A DNA stretch of 64,000 nt from Burkholderiales bacterium (GTDB taxonomy: Bacteria > Pseudomonadota > Gammaproteobacteria > Burkholderiales > Burkholderiaceae). A program made the translations under genes and the position numbers. The stretch lies in assembly GCA_947372535.1 (NCBI GenBank), contig CANBUA010000001.1, forward strand, positions 1-64,000, given 5' to 3'. Within the stretch, counting starts at the first letter, position 1. Each line of letters opens with the position of its first letter. Of the stretch, positions 8,873-19,713 are shown in pieces. A model generated the notes under the pieces. It had not been told where the DNA came from, made no database searches, and worked only from the letters and a program-made list of their open reading frames with translations.

Positions 8873-10597
8873 ATGCCCCACGACATCAGCCTGATCTCCA
8901 CCATCGCGGCCGGCTTCGGGCTGGCCTTGATTTTGGGTTTTGCCGCCACGCGCCTGCGCATGCCGCCACTGGTGGGCTACCTGCTGGCGGGCGTGCTGAT
9001 CGGGCCGGCCACGCCCGGTTTTGTGGCCGATGTCCACCTGTCCAGCCAGCTGGCCGAGATCGGCGTGATGCTGTTGATGTTCGGCGTGGGCCTGCATTTC
9101 TCACTGGCCGATCTGCTGGCCGTGCGGCGCATTGCCATCCCGGGCGCCATCGTGCAAATCCTGGTCGCCACGGGCTTAGGGCTGGCGCTGGCCATGCACT
9201 GGGGCTGGAGCCTGGGTGGCGCGCTGGTGCTGGGCCTGTGCCTGTCGGTGGCCAGCACGGTGGTGCTGCTCAAGGCGCTGGAGGCCAAGAATCTGCTGGA
9301 GACCGTCAACGGCCGCATCGCCGTGGGCTGGCTGGTGGTCGAAGACCTGGTCATGGTGCTGGTGCTGGTGTTGCTCCCAGCGTTCGCGGACATGCTCAAG
9401 CCCGGGCCGGCCGTGGCCGTGGCGGGCGACCCCTGGTGGCTCACCGTGGGCTGGACGCTCGCCAAGGTCTGTGCCTTCATCGCCAGCATGCTGGTGGTGG
9501 GCAAGCGCCTGTTCCCCAAGATGCTGTGGTGGGTGGCCAAATCCGGCTCGCGTGAGCTGTTCACGCTGTGCGTGGTCGCGGCGGCGGTCGGCGTGGCATA
9601 TGGCGCGGCCAAGTTGTTCGACGTGTCCTTCGCGTTGGGCGCCTTCTTCGCCGGCATGATGATGCGAGAGTCGGAGTTCGCCCACCGCGCCGCCGAAGAA
9701 TCCCTGCCCCTGCGCGATGCCTTCGCCGTGCTGTTTTTTGTCTCCGTGGGCATGTTGTTCGACCCCGCCGTGCTGTGGGAATCCCCTGGCAAGTTGCTGG
9801 CGGTGGTCGGCATCGTGCTGGTCGGCAAAACCTTGGCGGCCATGGCCCTGGTGCTGCTGTTCCGCTACCCACTCAACACGGCGCTCACGGTGGGGGCCAG
9901 CCTGGCGCAAATCGGCGAGTTCTCCTTCATCCTGGCCAGCCTGGGCACCACCCTGGGCCTGCTGCCCAAGGAGGGCCACGACCTCATCCTGGCCGCCGCC
10001 CTGGTCTCCATCGCGGCCAACTCGGCGCTGTTCGGCGCCATGGAACCCGCTTTGGTGTGGATACGATCACGCTCGGCCCTGGCCCGCAAGCTCGAGGCGC
10101 GCGACGACCACCTGGCGCAACTACCCCCAACCGTCGATCCGGCCCGGCTGACGGGGCAGGTCGTGCTGGTGGGCTACGGCAGCATCGGCCAGCAGATCGC
10201 CCGGCATTTGCAGGCCGGCCATGTGCACGTGGTCGTGGCCGATGACAACCGCGACACGGTCGAGGCCCTGCGCCGCGCGCACATCCCCGCCGTGAGCGGC
10301 GATGTCTGCTCGCCCGAGGTGCTAATCCAGGCACACATTGCGCGCGCGGCCGTGCTGGTGATCACCCTGCCCGACAGCCTGCGCATCCGCCAGATGGTGG
10401 ACATCGCCCGGCAGTTGAACGCGGGCATCCGGGTGGTCGTGCATGGCGCCAACGAGGAAGAAGCCGAGCTACTGCGCCAGGACATCCAGGGCGAGGTCTT
10501 CCTCAAGGAGCAGGAACTGGCGCGCAGCATGTCGCACCAGGTGCTGTCCTGGCTGGGGCCGGCTGGCGCGGCGGCGGCCGTGCCCGTGGGGCATTGA
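8873..10597 (+). CDS. ybaL: CPA2-family cation/proton antiporter with TrkA-N domain (YbaL-type)
   Basis: A 574-residue inner-membrane antiporter. The first about 400 residues form some 12 hydrophobic segments of the Na+/H+ exchanger (KefB/YbaL) fold. A cytoplasmic RCK/TrkA-N domain follows, with the Rossmann nucleotide motif GYGSIG near residue 430. It would exchange K+ or Na+ for protons under nucleotide control. No KefF/KefG-type ancillary subunit is adjacent, which suits YbaL rather than KefC. The gene is divergent from lipA with 140 bases between, and convergent with lipB 22 bases downstream. Confidence 0.9.
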   Translation: MPHDISLISTIAAGFGLALILGFAATRLRMPPLVGYLLAGVLIGPATPGFVADVHLSSQLAEIGVMLLMFGVGLHFSLADLLAVRRIAIPGAIVQILVATGLGLALAMHWGWSLGGALVLGLCLSVASTVVLLKALEAKNLLETVNGRIAVGWLVVEDLVMVLVLVLLPAFADMLKPGPAVAVAGDPWWLTVGWTLAKVCAFIASMLVVGKRLFPKMLWWVAKSGSRELFTLCVVAAAVGVAYGAAKLFDVSFALGAFFAGMMMRESEFAHRAAEESLPLRDAFAVLFFVSVGMLFDPAVLWESPGKLLAVVGIVLVGKTLAAMALVLLFRYPLNTALTVGASLAQIGEFSFILASLGTTLGLLPKEGHDLILAAALVSIAANSALFGAMEPALVWIRSRSALARKLEARDDHLAQLPPTVDPARLTGQVVLVGYGSIGQQIARHLQAGHVHVVVADDNRDTVEALRRAHIPAVSGDVCSPEVLIQAHIARAAVLVITLPDSLRIRQMVDIARQLNAGIRVVVHGANEEEAELLRQDIQGEVFLKEQELARSMSHQVLSWLGPAGAAAAVPVGH

Positions 10598-10619
10598 CCA
10601 GGCCATCGGCGCTGTTCAA

Positions 10620-11303
10620 TCAGCGCGTCAGCCAATGATCCAGGTGACGCGCCAACAGACCGGCCGCCTCCTGCCACTCGACCTGCACGCCCAGGCTGGC
10701 CAGGTCCACCGTGCGCAGGCCGTTGTAGCCGCAGGGGTTGATGCGCTCGTAGGGCGCCAGGTCCATGGCCACGTTCAGCGCCACCCCGTGGTAGGTGCAA
10801 TGGCGGCTGACCTTGATGCCCAAGGCGGCGACCTTGCCCAGCCCCTTGAAGGGATCGCGCGGGTCACTGGGCCCGGTCAAGGCGGCGTGTGAAAAGGGGT
10901 CATCCAGGCGCAGATAGATGCCGGGTGAGCCGGCGATGCGGTGCCCCGTCACCCCGACATCGGCCAAGGTGCGGATCAAGGCCTCCTCCAGCCGGTGAAC
11001 ATACGCCTTGACGAAGTAGCCGCGTCGGCGCAGGTCCAGCAAAGGGTAAGCCACGACCTGCCCCGGGCCGTGGTAAGTCACCTGCCCGCCCCGGCTGGTC
11101 TGAACCACGGGGATGTGGTCCGGCCCTTCGGGGTTGAAGAGCACGTGCTCGGTCTTGCCGGCCAGGCCTTGCGTGAACACGCTGGGGTGCTGGCAGAGCC
11201 AGATCTCATCTGGGGTGTGCTCGTCGCGGGCCGCGGTGAAATCCTGCATGGCCTGGGCGGTGGGCTCATAGGGCACCAGGCCCAGCAGGCGGATGTCGGT
11301 CAT
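10620..11303 (-). CDS. lipB: Octanoyl-[ACP]:protein N-octanoyltransferase
   Basis: A 227-residue LipB that moves octanoate from acyl carrier protein to lipoyl domains, the step before LipA. The [12 protein letters not shown] motif (71-82), catalytic Lys164 (LGIK) and Cys191 (NPCGY) are present. Compared with E. coli LipB there is an extra stretch of about 20 residues between SPGIY and the Lys motif (roughly 131-157). The gene ends 22 bases from the convergent antiporter gene, and dprA lies 27 bases upstream on the same strand. Confidence 0.96.
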   Translation of the reverse strand: MTDIRLLGLVPYEPTAQAMQDFTAARDEHTPDEIWLCQHPSVFTQGLAGKTEHVLFNPEGPDHIPVVQTSRGGQVTYHGPGQVVAYPLLDLRRRGYFVKAYVHRLEEALIRTLADVGVTGHRIAGSPGIYLRLDDPFSHAALTGPSDPRDPFKGLGKVAALGIKVSRHCTYHGVALNVAMDLAPYERINPCGYNGLRTVDLASLGVQVEWQEAAGLLARHLDHWLTR

Positions 11304-11330
11304 GGCGGCACCGATGCGTCGGGGTGCCGC

Positions 11331-12494
11331 TCAGGCGCGGGCCGAGCGTTGGAACAGTTGACCAGGCAAGCGCGAGACCAGGCCATCGAGCTCCAGGCTC
11401 AACAGGCGCGCGCCCAGTTCCGCCGGCCCCAGGCCAGTGCGTGCCGACAAGGCATCCTGGGTGACGGGGTCGTAGCCCATGGCAGAGAGCAACTCATCAC
11501 CTGAGGCTGCATCGTCGAGCGACAACGCTTCGGATGCGCCATCGCTCGGCACACCAACAGGCGCAGCCGTCAGACTGCCTGCACCGTACAAAGCATCCAG
11601 CACATCCTGGGCCGTCTCGACCAGGCTGGCGCCCTGTTTGATCAGCGCATGGGCGCCACGTGACTGCGGCGCATGGATGGAGCCGGGGATGGCCATGACC
11701 TCGCGCCCCATCTCGGCCGCCAACCGCGCCGTGATCAGCGAGCCCGATTGCAAGGCCGCCTCGACCACCAGCGTGCCTTGCGACAGCGCCGCCACGATGC
11801 GGTTGCGTTTGGGGAAATTGGCGCTCAAAGGCGGCGTGCCAATGGCGAACTCGCTCAGCAACAGGCCATGCTGGGCGATCTGGCGGGCCAGCGCGTGGTG
11901 CTTGGCGGGGTAGACGCGGTCCAGCCCGGTGCCCACCACGGCGATCGTGCTGCCTGCGCCGCCCGCCAGGTGCCCAGCCAGCGCCCCGGTGTGGGCCGCG
12001 CCATCGATGCCATCGGCCAAGCCGGAGACCACGGTCAACCCCGCCAGGCTGAGCGCTCGGGCAAAAGCCTCGGCGTTGTCACGGCCCTGCGGGGTGGGGT
12101 TGCGGCTGCCCACCATGGCCACGGCCGGCCTGTCCAGGCAAGCGAGGTTGCCCAGCGCAAAAAGCAGCAAGGGCGGATCAGCCGCCTGCAACAGCACCTG
12201 CGGATAACGCGGATCGGCCAGGCTCAGGATGGCATGTGGCGCATCGGCCGGGTCGCTGGATGCCAGCCAGGCCAGGGACTGCTCGACCCGTTCTGCCAGC
12301 AGTTCAGGCTCAGTCTGCAAGGCCTTGACCTCGCGCGCCGCCACAATCCGACCCAACACCTCGGCCGGCGCATCAAAAATGGCCTGAGGCGAACCCAACG
12401 CCGCCAGCAGCTTGCGGGCGGTGAGCAAGCCCACGCGGGGCGTGAGCATCAGGCGCAGCCACGCCTGAAGTTCAACTCGGTCCATGCCGTTCAT
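11331..12494 (-). CDS. dprA: DNA-processing protein DprA
   Basis: A 387-residue DprA/Smf that protects incoming single-stranded DNA and loads RecA during natural transformation. The Rossmann-like core shows the VGSRNPTPQG and VVSGLADGIDGAAH motifs, and the C-terminus has a DprA-type winged helix (ALSARTGLGPAELGARLLSLELDGLV in part). An internal ATG at 12485 is an alternative start. It lies between a LysM gene and lipB on the same strand, in the dprA-LysM // def-fmt arrangement usual for Burkholderiales. Confidence 0.95.
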   Translation of the reverse strand: MNGMDRVELQAWLRLMLTPRVGLLTARKLLAALGSPQAIFDAPAEVLGRIVAAREVKALQTEPELLAERVEQSLAWLASSDPADAPHAILSLADPRYPQVLLQAADPPLLLFALGNLACLDRPAVAMVGSRNPTPQGRDNAEAFARALSLAGLTVVSGLADGIDGAAHTGALAGHLAGGAGSTIAVVGTGLDRVYPAKHHALARQIAQHGLLLSEFAIGTPPLSANFPKRNRIVAALSQGTLVVEAALQSGSLITARLAAEMGREVMAIPGSIHAPQSRGAHALIKQGASLVETAQDVLDALYGAGSLTAAPVGVPSDGASEALSLDDAASGDELLSAMGYDPVTQDALSARTGLGPAELGARLLSLELDGLVSRLPGQLFQRSARA

Positions 12495-12532
12495 GCCTTA
12501 AAAAAAGGCCCAGGGATCGTCAAGGCACCCAA

Positions 12533-13696
12533 TCAAGGCTGCGTGAAGCGATCACCCGCCGTGACGGGTTGCTTGACCGTCAGGATCAGGGCGTAAGACA
12601 TCTTGTCGAACACGCGGAAGACATACAACAGGCCATGGCGCTCATCGGGCAGGGTGATCTGCGGCTTGGTCGGCTCGGTCATGTCGCGGGTGACGGAACC
12701 CGCATGCCACAGCGCCAGCACATGGCCGCGCTCGATGCCGTCGCGGGCACCCTTGTTGATGGCCACGATCTGGTTTTGGCCAGCGGTCAGGGATTCGCCA
12801 TAGATGCTGGCCACATAGCCCGTGATGTCGTTGGCCGGCGCATGGGGCACGGCCGCTTCGAAATCGCGCAGGCCCACGGGCGCCATTCGGTCACCCACGC
12901 TGGCTTCCTGGCGGGCCGTGGTGACCTTGATGGTCGAGGGGATCACCAGCGGCTTGCCGTCGGCGCCGGTGCCTTCGGTGCCTTGCTCCATCAACTCGGC
13001 CGTGCCCACGAAAACACCTTCGTAGCCCAGCACCTCTTTGGTCTTGGGATCGCGCAGCGGCTTGGGTTCGCGGAACAGGCGGAACTCGCGGCGATCGCCC
13101 ATGTCGCCACGGGCGTAGGCGGTTTCATCACGCGAGACCATCACGCGGCCTTCCTGCGTGGCCACGATGCGCGGCGCCTTGAGCAGGTCATCGCTGCTGT
13201 CAAAGATCACCGCCTCGTTGAAGAAGGGCTCCAGCAGGTGCAGCGGCACGGTGGCGATCGCGTCGTAGAGCGAGCCTTCGCGCATGCGCGGCGACAGCTT
13301 CACATCGCCGTTGGGCGCCAGGGCATTGCCCAGGCGCAGGCGAGCGCGGCCGTTGGATTTATCGAGGTAGAGCACCTGCCCGGGGAAGATCAAGTGCGGG
13401 TTGTGGATCTGCTGGAGGTTCATGCCCCACAGCTCGGGCCAGCGCCAGGGGCGCTTGAGGAACATGCCGGAGATCGCCCAGAGGGTGTCGCCGCGCTTGA
13501 CGGTGTAGGAATCAGGCGCCGTGGGAGAGAGTTCGGACAGTGGCACGCCGGCCTGAGCCACTTCGCGGGCCACGGCCTTTTGCTGGTTGGTGATGGGGTA
13601 GTTCGGAACGGCCTGGGCCTGCACGCCAAATGCAGTCAGGGTCGTCACCGCGCCCAGGCAGAGCGAAACGGCCAGGGACAAGGCATCACGGGTCAT
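12533..13696 (-). CDS. LysM peptidoglycan-binding domain protein
   Basis: A 387-residue exported protein. A signal peptide ends near VQAQA (about residue 29), followed by a single LysM domain (YTVKRGDTLWAISGMFLK and later HNPHLIFPGQVLYL, about 65-115). The remaining about 270 residues have no recognisable domain but match the LysM proteins encoded beside dprA in this order. It probably binds peptidoglycan in the periplasm. The ATG at 13696 was chosen because GGAG lies about 9 bases before it. It is divergent from def. Confidence 0.88.
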   Translation of the reverse strand: MTRDALSLAVSLCLGAVTTLTAFGVQAQAVPNYPITNQQKAVAREVAQAGVPLSELSPTAPDSYTVKRGDTLWAISGMFLKRPWRWPELWGMNLQQIHNPHLIFPGQVLYLDKSNGRARLRLGNALAPNGDVKLSPRMREGSLYDAIATVPLHLLEPFFNEAVIFDSSDDLLKAPRIVATQEGRVMVSRDETAYARGDMGDRREFRLFREPKPLRDPKTKEVLGYEGVFVGTAELMEQGTEGTGADGKPLVIPSTIKVTTARQEASVGDRMAPVGLRDFEAAVPHAPANDITGYVASIYGESLTAGQNQIVAINKGARDGIERGHVLALWHAGSVTRDMTEPTKPQITLPDERHGLLYVFRVFDKMSYALILTVKQPVTAGDRFTQP

Positions 13697-13909
13697 GAAA
13701 ACGGTCTCCAATTTGCCCCCCTACAACCCTCAAAGCAGGCCAAGCCTGACAAGGCTTGCGGAGTTTCGGCACAATCTGGTCAATGATCGCTTGATTCTGC
13801 CCGCAAATCGACGCCTCCCGCAACGCTGGTTGCCCTGTGTTACGGTGACGGCCCATCCCAGCGAGCGCCCGAGCGTTGCGCTAGTTCCACAGAGTTTTTC
13901 TTCACGACC

Positions 13910-14428
13910 ATGGCCCTGCTGCCCATCCTCAGTTATCCCGACCCTCGTCTGCACAAGGTGGCCAAGCCGGTCGCCCAGGTCGATCAGCGCATCCAGCGCC
14001 TGGTGGACGACATGCTCGAGACCATGTACGACGCCAAGGGCGTGGGCCTGGCCGCCACCCAGGTCGATGTGCACGAGCGCGTGGTCGTGATCGACACCAG
14101 CGAGGAGCGCAACGATCCGCTGGTGCTGATCAACCCCGAGATCATCGGGCGCAGTGCCGAGATGCTCATCTGGGAAGAAGGCTGCCTGTCGGTGCCCACC
14201 GTCTACGACAAGGTTGAGCGCCACGCCCGCGTGCGGGTGCGGGCCTTGAACCGCGACGGCCAGCCCTACGAGTTCGACGCCGAGGATGAATTGCTGTCGG
14301 TGTGCGTGCAGCACGAGCTTGATCACCTGGTGGGCAAGGTCTTCGTGGAATACCTCTCGCTGCTCAAGCGCAACCGCATCAAGACCAAGCTGTTGAAAAA
14401 AGCGCGCGACGACGAAGAGAACGCGTAA
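13910..14428 (+). CDS. def: Peptide deformylase
   Basis: A 172-residue metalloenzyme that removes the N-formyl group from nascent proteins. All three motifs are present: GVGLAATQ (44-51), EEGCLSVP with metal ligand Cys92, and HELDH with ligands His135 and His139. The length is normal for bacterial Def. It lies 12 bases before fmt, forming the classic formylation/deformylation pair. The promoter is presumably in the 213-base divergent gap shared with the LysM gene, in which I see no convincing sigma-70 pair. Confidence 0.97.
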   Translation: MALLPILSYPDPRLHKVAKPVAQVDQRIQRLVDDMLETMYDAKGVGLAATQVDVHERVVVIDTSEERNDPLVLINPEIIGRSAEMLIWEEGCLSVPTVYDKVERHARVRVRALNRDGQPYEFDAEDELLSVCVQHELDHLVGKVFVEYLSLLKRNRIKTKLLKKARDDEENA

Positions 14429-14440
14429 AAGCGCCGCCGC

Positions 14441-15388
14441 ATGAAGCTCATTTTTGCCGGCACGCCGGAATTTGCCCGCGAGGCGCTGGCCGCCCTGCAT
14501 GCCGCCGGTCACGAGATCGCCCTGGTGATGAGCCAGCCCGACCGCCCCGCCGGGCGCGGCATGAAGCTGCAGGCCTCACCGGTCAAGCAATTCGCACTGG
14601 AACACGGCATGCCGGTGGCCCAGCCGCACAGCCTGAAGCTCGATGGCAAATATCCGGAAGAAGCGGCAAGCGCAAAAGCGCAGATCGAGGCTGTGAAGGC
14701 CGACGTGATGATCGTGGCCGCTTATGGCCTGATCCTGCCGCAATGGACTTTGAGCACACCGCGCCTGGGTTGCCTCAACATCCACGCCTCGCTGCTGCCG
14801 CGCTGGCGCGGTGCCGCCCCCATTCACCGAGCCATCGAGGCGGGCGATGCCGAGACGGGCATCACCATCATGCAGATGGACGCCGGTCTGGACACGGGCG
14901 ACATGCTGCTGATCGAGCACGATGCCATCTTGCCGCAGGACACCACCGCCGCTTTGCATGACCGCATGGCCGCGCTCGGCGGGCGCCTGATCGTGCAAGC
15001 CCTGGCGGAGATCGACGGCGGACGCGGCCTCAAGCCGCTGCCACAGCCGGCTGAAGGCGTGAACTACGCCCACAAGATCGAGAAATCGGAAAGTGCCATC
15101 GACTGGACGCTGCCAGCCAGCGTGATCGAGCGCCGCATCCGCGCTTTTGACCCCTTCCCCGGCTGCACTTTCCAGTGGGGCGGCGAGGTCGTCAAGGCCT
15201 GGGCGGCCAGCGTCGTGCCGGCCCAAGGCCAGCCTGGCGAACTGCTGCGCGCCCAGGGTGAATCGCTCATCGTGGCTTGTGGCGAACAGTCGCTGGCCTT
15301 GCACACCGTGCAACGCCCTGGAGGCAAACGCCTCCCCGTGGCCGATTTCCTGCGGGCCTGCGCCGAGCCCCCTGCCCGCCTGACTTGA
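14441..15388 (+). CDS. fmt: Methionyl-tRNA formyltransferase
   Basis: A 315-residue enzyme that formylates initiator Met-tRNA using 10-formyl-THF. The N-terminal Rossmann domain starts with [12 protein letters not shown] and carries the formyl-THF site signature [16 protein letters not shown] (about 114-129) with the downstream [11 protein letters not shown]. The C-terminal OB-type domain begins near residue 205. It is co-directional with and close to def. Confidence 0.97.
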   Translation: MKLIFAGTPEFAREALAALHAAGHEIALVMSQPDRPAGRGMKLQASPVKQFALEHGMPVAQPHSLKLDGKYPEEAASAKAQIEAVKADVMIVAAYGLILPQWTLSTPRLGCLNIHASLLPRWRGAAPIHRAIEAGDAETGITIMQMDAGLDTGDMLLIEHDAILPQDTTAALHDRMAALGGRLIVQALAEIDGGRGLKPLPQPAEGVNYAHKIEKSESAIDWTLPASVIERRIRAFDPFPGCTFQWGGEVVKAWAASVVPAQGQPGELLRAQGESLIVACGEQSLALHTVQRPGGKRLPVADFLRACAEPPARLT

Positions 15389-15416
15389 ACTTCCGCGCTT
15401 GACCCGCATCTGACAC

Positions 15417-15436
15417 GGGCCGCCATGTGGCGGCTC
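15417..15436 (+). other. Intercistronic hairpin between fmt and htpX
   Basis: A perfect 6-bp GCCGCC/GGCGGC stem with an ATGT loop (15419-15434), extendable by two pairs including a GU, lies in the 79-base fmt-htpX gap. No T tract follows, so it is more likely a processing or stability element, or chance, than a terminator. Confidence 0.3.
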
Positions 15437-15467
15437 ACTGGCCCTGAGGCGACAAGGAGCCCACACC

Positions 15468-16319
15468 ATGTTCAACCTGTTCAAGACCGCTGTCCTGATG
15501 GCGGCGATCACCGCCCTGTTCATGGCCATTGGCGCCATGATCGGCGGGCGCTCGGGCATGATGCTCGCGCTGCTCGTGGCGGTCGGCATGAATTTCTTCA
15601 GCTACTGGTTTTCGGACAAGATGGTGCTGAAGATGTACAACGCCCGCGAGGTCGATGCCAGTTCCGCGCCGCAGTTCTACAACATGGTGCAAGAGCTGGC
15701 CCAGCGCGCGCAGCTGCCCATGCCCAAGGTCTACCTGATCAACGAGGCCTCGCCCAACGCCTTTGCCACCGGGCGCGGCCCCGAGCACGCGGCCGTGGCG
15801 GCCACCACTGGCATCCTCAACATCCTGAGCGAGCGCGAGTTGCGCGGCGTGATGGCGCACGAGCTGGCCCACGTCAAGCACCGCGACATCCTCATCAGCA
15901 CCATCAGCGCAACCATGGCCGGTGCGATCTCCATGCTGGCCAACTTCGCGATGTTCTTCGGCCACCGCGATGAAAACGGCCGCCCCGCCAACCCCATCGT
16001 GGGCATCGCCGTGGCCATCCTGGCGCCCGTGGCCGCCAGCCTGATCCAGATGGCGATCAGCCGCGCGCGTGAATTCGAGGCCGATCGGGGCGGCGCCGAG
16101 ATCAGCGGTGACCCGCAGGCCCTGGCCAGCGCCTTGCAGAAAATCCACCGGTACGCCCAGGGCATCCCCCTGGAGACCACGGAGCGGCACCCTGAGACCG
16201 CTCAGATGATGATCATGAACCCGCTCTCAGGCCAAGGCCTGGCGGGGCTGTTCTCGACCCACCCCTCCACCGAGGAGCGCGTGGCGCGCCTGCTGTCCAT
16301 GGCCCGCCCGGGGGGCTGA
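15468..16319 (+). CDS. htpX: Membrane-bound zinc metalloprotease HtpX
   Basis: A 283-residue M48 peptidase of the inner membrane, involved in quality control of membrane proteins with FtsH. Two N-terminal transmembrane segments (about 5-23 and 28-45) precede the zinc motif HELAH (about 139-143). A further hydrophobic pair lies near 145-200, and the third ligand region is REFEADR. The length is typical for the family. It follows def-fmt, a common order in Burkholderiales. Confidence 0.95.
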   Translation: MFNLFKTAVLMAAITALFMAIGAMIGGRSGMMLALLVAVGMNFFSYWFSDKMVLKMYNAREVDASSAPQFYNMVQELAQRAQLPMPKVYLINEASPNAFATGRGPEHAAVAATTGILNILSERELRGVMAHELAHVKHRDILISTISATMAGAISMLANFAMFFGHRDENGRPANPIVGIAVAILAPVAASLIQMAISRAREFEADRGGAEISGDPQALASALQKIHRYAQGIPLETTERHPETAQMMIMNPLSGQGLAGLFSTHPSTEERVARLLSMARPGG

Positions 16320-16400
16320 TTCAAGTTGTAACGTACCCGACCGATATCCAAGAGATCTGCTCTGGCATGTAGTCAAAGAGCCGACTCCTGAGGATGTTGG

Positions 16401-19400
16401 ATGCACGTGGACATACAACAAGCTGAATCGGAATCGACCTGGTTGCGCCGAGGCTCGTGGGTGGTTCTCGCCGTGGGCCTGCTCGCCAGCGCCCTGCTGT
16501 GGCAACACGCCGCGCGCACCGAGCAAGACCAGGCACGCGCCGAGTTTGAGCGCGAAGGCAATGACATTGCCCTGCGGCTGAATCAGACGCTGGACCACTA
16601 CGGCGACCTGCTGGGCAGCTTCCAGGCCCTGTTCAAGGTGACCCATGAGGTCGACCGCAAGACCTTCCATGCGCACTACGAGTCGCTGCACATCAGCCAG
16701 GACTATCCCGGGCTGATCGCCGTGCAATACGCGCAAAGCGTCGAGGATGCGGACAAGGCGGCTTTCGAGGCCGGCGTGCGCAAGGACAACAGCCTGCGAC
16801 CAGAAGGCAACCCGGGGTTTCGCATCCTGCCCGAGGGGCGCCGCGCCTTCTACGTGGCCACCAAGTACAACGAGCCCATGGCCGGCAATGAAGCCGTGCT
16901 GGGCTATGACACGGCCGCCGAACCCTTGCGCCGCCAAGCCCTCGAACGCGCCCGCGACCTGGGCACGCTCCAGGCGTCCGAACCCTTGTCGCTGCTCCAG
17001 ATCAAGGAAGCCGACAACACCGGCATCGTCCTGCGCGTGCCGATCTACCGGGCGGGTGCCGACATCAGCACCATGGTGGCGCGCAACCAGGCTTATGTGG
17101 GCCAGATCAGCGGCGTGTTGCATGCGTCCCGCCTGATGAAACAGCTGAACACCATCTCCCACGGCGCGGTGCTGACCTGGCGGATAGAGGACGTGGGCAC
17201 GGCCGATGGCCGCAGCAACGACGTGCCCAAGATGCTGTTCGACAGCCAGGCGCTGGAGCCGGTGATGGCCAAGGCTGGTCGACCGGCCTACCAGTCCTCC
17301 GGCAACATCGCGCGGACCGTGAATGTCGGTGGCCGCCAATGGCGCCTGACCTTCACGCCCCCGGTGATCAACCAATCCTTGCAGCCGTATCCCTTGGCAC
17401 TGCTGGTGTGCGGCCTGCTGGCCTCCATCGGGCTGTGGTGGTCCTTCAAAAACGCGGCCAACCGCCATCGCCAGGCCGCGCGCATGGCACGCCGGTTGAG
17501 CGACCAGGCCGTGCAAAGCGAGCGGCGCTTGCGCTCGGTCATGGACCACACGGTCGACGGCATCATCACGATCGCCTCCACGGGCTGGATCATCGGGGTC
17601 AACGAGGCGGTGTGCCGCATCTTCGGCTACAGCGAGCAGGAACTGCTGCGCAAGCACCTGAGCCAGTTGATGCCCGCGGCCATCAATTACGCCCGCACGG
17701 CCACGCTGGATGACTTTCTCATGGCCCAGCACGTCGGGCTCGATGGCGTGGGACGCCGTGCCGAAGGACGCCGCAGCAATGGCGAGACCTTCCCCATGGA
17801 CCTGGCCGTGAGCACCATGGACCAAGACGGCCACACGCAATACATCGGCGTGCTGCGTGACCTGAGTGCCGAGCGTGCCGCCGAACTGGCCGTGATCGAA
17901 GCACACCGTCAGCTCAACGAGGTGGACGAGATGCGCCGTGTGATCGTGCACCACGCGCCTTACGCCATCTTCGTGCTCAACCGCCAGGGCATCATCCAGA
18001 CCATCAACCCGGCCGGCGAGATCCTGCTGGGCTACCGCTCCAGCGACCTGATCGGCGCCAGCACCACGCAGCGCTTCTTCGACCAGGACCAGTTGAACGA
18101 ACGCGCCCACCTGCTGGCCATGCGCACCAATTCACCCGAGGAAGAGCTGGACGTGCTGGTGCACCTGGCCGAGCAATCACCCGGGCTGCCCAGCGAATGG
18201 ACGCTCATCCGCGCCGATGGCCGCTCGCTGGTGGCCGAGGTCTCGGTGACCGTGTTGAGCGACGAGTTCGGGCAGCTCACAGGCTACCTGGCCATGGCCC
18301 AGGACGTGACCTCGCGCTGCGATGCCGAGAGCCAGGTCCAGCACATGGCCAAGCACGACTCGCTGACCGCCCTGCCCAACCGCAACATGTTGCAGGAGCA
18401 ACTGCGCGCCTCCATGGCCCTGGCCGACCGCGAAGGCCACATCATGGCCTTGATGTTCATCGACCTGGACCGCTTCAAGAAGATCAACGACACCCTGGGC
18501 CACCACATCGGCGACAGCGTGCTGATTGAGGTGGCGCGGCGCCTGCGCTCGGCCATGCGCACGTCCGACATCGTGGCGCGCATTGGTGGCGACGAGTTCG
18601 TGGTGCTGCTGCCCCGCATCGCCGCCTCCGAAGACGGCCTGCGTGTGGCCGAGAAGGTGCTCGAAGAGTTCATCGAACCGTTGCGCGTGGGCCCGCACGA
18701 GTTGCGCGTGACGCCCAGCATCGGCCTGGTGCTCTACCCCGAGCACGGCACCGACGCCATCACCTTGATGCGCCATGCCGACCTGGCCATGTACCAGTCC
18801 AAGCACCTGGGACGCAACCGCGTGCAGGTCTACAGCGACCACATCGAATCGCCCACGGCCGACACCCTGGTGTTGGAGAACGACCTCTACAAGGCGCTGG
18901 ACCGCGAGGAGTTCCGCTTGCACTTCCAACCGCAGTTCGATTGCGCCACGGGCCACATCACGGGTGCCGAGGCTTTGATTCGCTGGGAGCACAACGGCAA
19001 GCTCGTGCCGCCGAACGATTTCATCCCGCTGGCCGAAGAGACGGGCCTGATCGTGGCCATCGGCGAATGGGTGCTGCGGCGCGCTTGCGCGCAAGCACAA
19101 CATTGGCGCGAGCTCAGCGGCTGGCCACTGCGCGTGGCCGTGAACCTGTCGGCTGTGCAACTGGACCGCCCCGACATCGCCGAGACGGTCGCCAATGCCC
19201 TGCGCGACACGGGCCTGCCGCCGACCGCGCTGGAACTGGAGATCACCGAAAGCGTGGTGGTGCGTGAGTCACTGCGCGCAGCCGACGTGCTCAACGACCT
19301 GCGCGCGCTGGGCATCACGGTGGCCATCGACGACTTCGGTGTCGGTTATTCGAGCTTTGCCTACCTGCGAGAGTTGCCGGTGGACCGCTTCAAGCTGGAC

Positions 19401-19691
19401 CGCAGCTTCCTGGCCGCCGTGCCGCAGTCCATGGGCGACAGCCGATTGACCGCCGCCTTGATCGCCATGGCGCATCGACTGGAGGTGGGCATCGTGGCCG
19501 AAGGGGTGGAGACGGCCGAACAGCACGCCTTCCTGCGGGATCACGGCTGTGACGAGGTGCAGGGCTATCACCTGGGCAGGCCCATGAATGAGGCGGCTTT
19601 CGAGGCGCTGATCATGGCGCACAGCCGAGAGCATCTGGACACGATCAAGGCGCTGGCCCCCAGTCAAGCACAGGGACAGATTCCGGCCTGA
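16401..19691 (+). CDS. CHASE-PAS-PAS-GGDEF-EAL cyclic-di-GMP enzyme
   Basis: A 1096-residue membrane sensor. TM1 is near residues 21-36, then a periplasmic CHASE domain (about 60-300), TM2 near 330-348, PAS1 (about 373-490), PAS2 (about 505-630), GGDEF (about 650-815) and EAL (about 825-1085). The GGDEF motif is intact (near residue 729) with an RTSD allosteric I-site five residues upstream. The EAL domain keeps EALIRW, the DDFGVGYSS loop and EGVET. Both cyclase and phosphodiesterase activities are therefore possible. The gene stands alone and ends 22 bases from the convergent end of the MSHA pilus locus, whose ATPase carries a c-di-GMP-binding motif. Confidence 0.93.
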   Translation: MHVDIQQAESESTWLRRGSWVVLAVGLLASALLWQHAARTEQDQARAEFEREGNDIALRLNQTLDHYGDLLGSFQALFKVTHEVDRKTFHAHYESLHISQDYPGLIAVQYAQSVEDADKAAFEAGVRKDNSLRPEGNPGFRILPEGRRAFYVATKYNEPMAGNEAVLGYDTAAEPLRRQALERARDLGTLQASEPLSLLQIKEADNTGIVLRVPIYRAGADISTMVARNQAYVGQISGVLHASRLMKQLNTISHGAVLTWRIEDVGTADGRSNDVPKMLFDSQALEPVMAKAGRPAYQSSGNIARTVNVGGRQWRLTFTPPVINQSLQPYPLALLVCGLLASIGLWWSFKNAANRHRQAARMARRLSDQAVQSERRLRSVMDHTVDGIITIASTGWIIGVNEAVCRIFGYSEQELLRKHLSQLMPAAINYARTATLDDFLMAQHVGLDGVGRRAEGRRSNGETFPMDLAVSTMDQDGHTQYIGVLRDLSAERAAELAVIEAHRQLNEVDEMRRVIVHHAPYAIFVLNRQGIIQTINPAGEILLGYRSSDLIGASTTQRFFDQDQLNERAHLLAMRTNSPEEELDVLVHLAEQSPGLPSEWTLIRADGRSLVAEVSVTVLSDEFGQLTGYLAMAQDVTSRCDAESQVQHMAKHDSLTALPNRNMLQEQLRASMALADREGHIMALMFIDLDRFKKINDTLGHHIGDSVLIEVARRLRSAMRTSDIVARIGGDEFVVLLPRIAASEDGLRVAEKVLEEFIEPLRVGPHELRVTPSIGLVLYPEHGTDAITLMRHADLAMYQSKHLGRNRVQVYSDHIESPTADTLVLENDLYKALDREEFRLHFQPQFDCATGHITGAEALIRWEHNGKLVPPNDFIPLAEETGLIVAIGEWVLRRACAQAQHWRELSGWPLRVAVNLSAVQLDRPDIAETVANALRDTGLPPTALELEITESVVVRESLRAADVLNDLRALGITVAIDDFGVGYSSFAYLRELPVDRFKLDRSFLAAVPQSMGDSRLTAALIAMAHRLEVGIVAEGVETAEQHAFLRDHGCDEVQGYHLGRPMNEAAFEALIMAHSREHLDTIKALAPSQAQGQIPA

Positions 19692-19713
19692 CCACAGCTG
19701 GCCAGGACCGCGA

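Noticed and set aside
16227..18110. Open frame of 627 codons on the minus strand opposite the c-di-GMP enzyme gene
   Set aside because: Gln/His/Arg/Gly-rich composition without any domain, on the antisense strand of a gene with clear domains; a GC-rich codon shadow.
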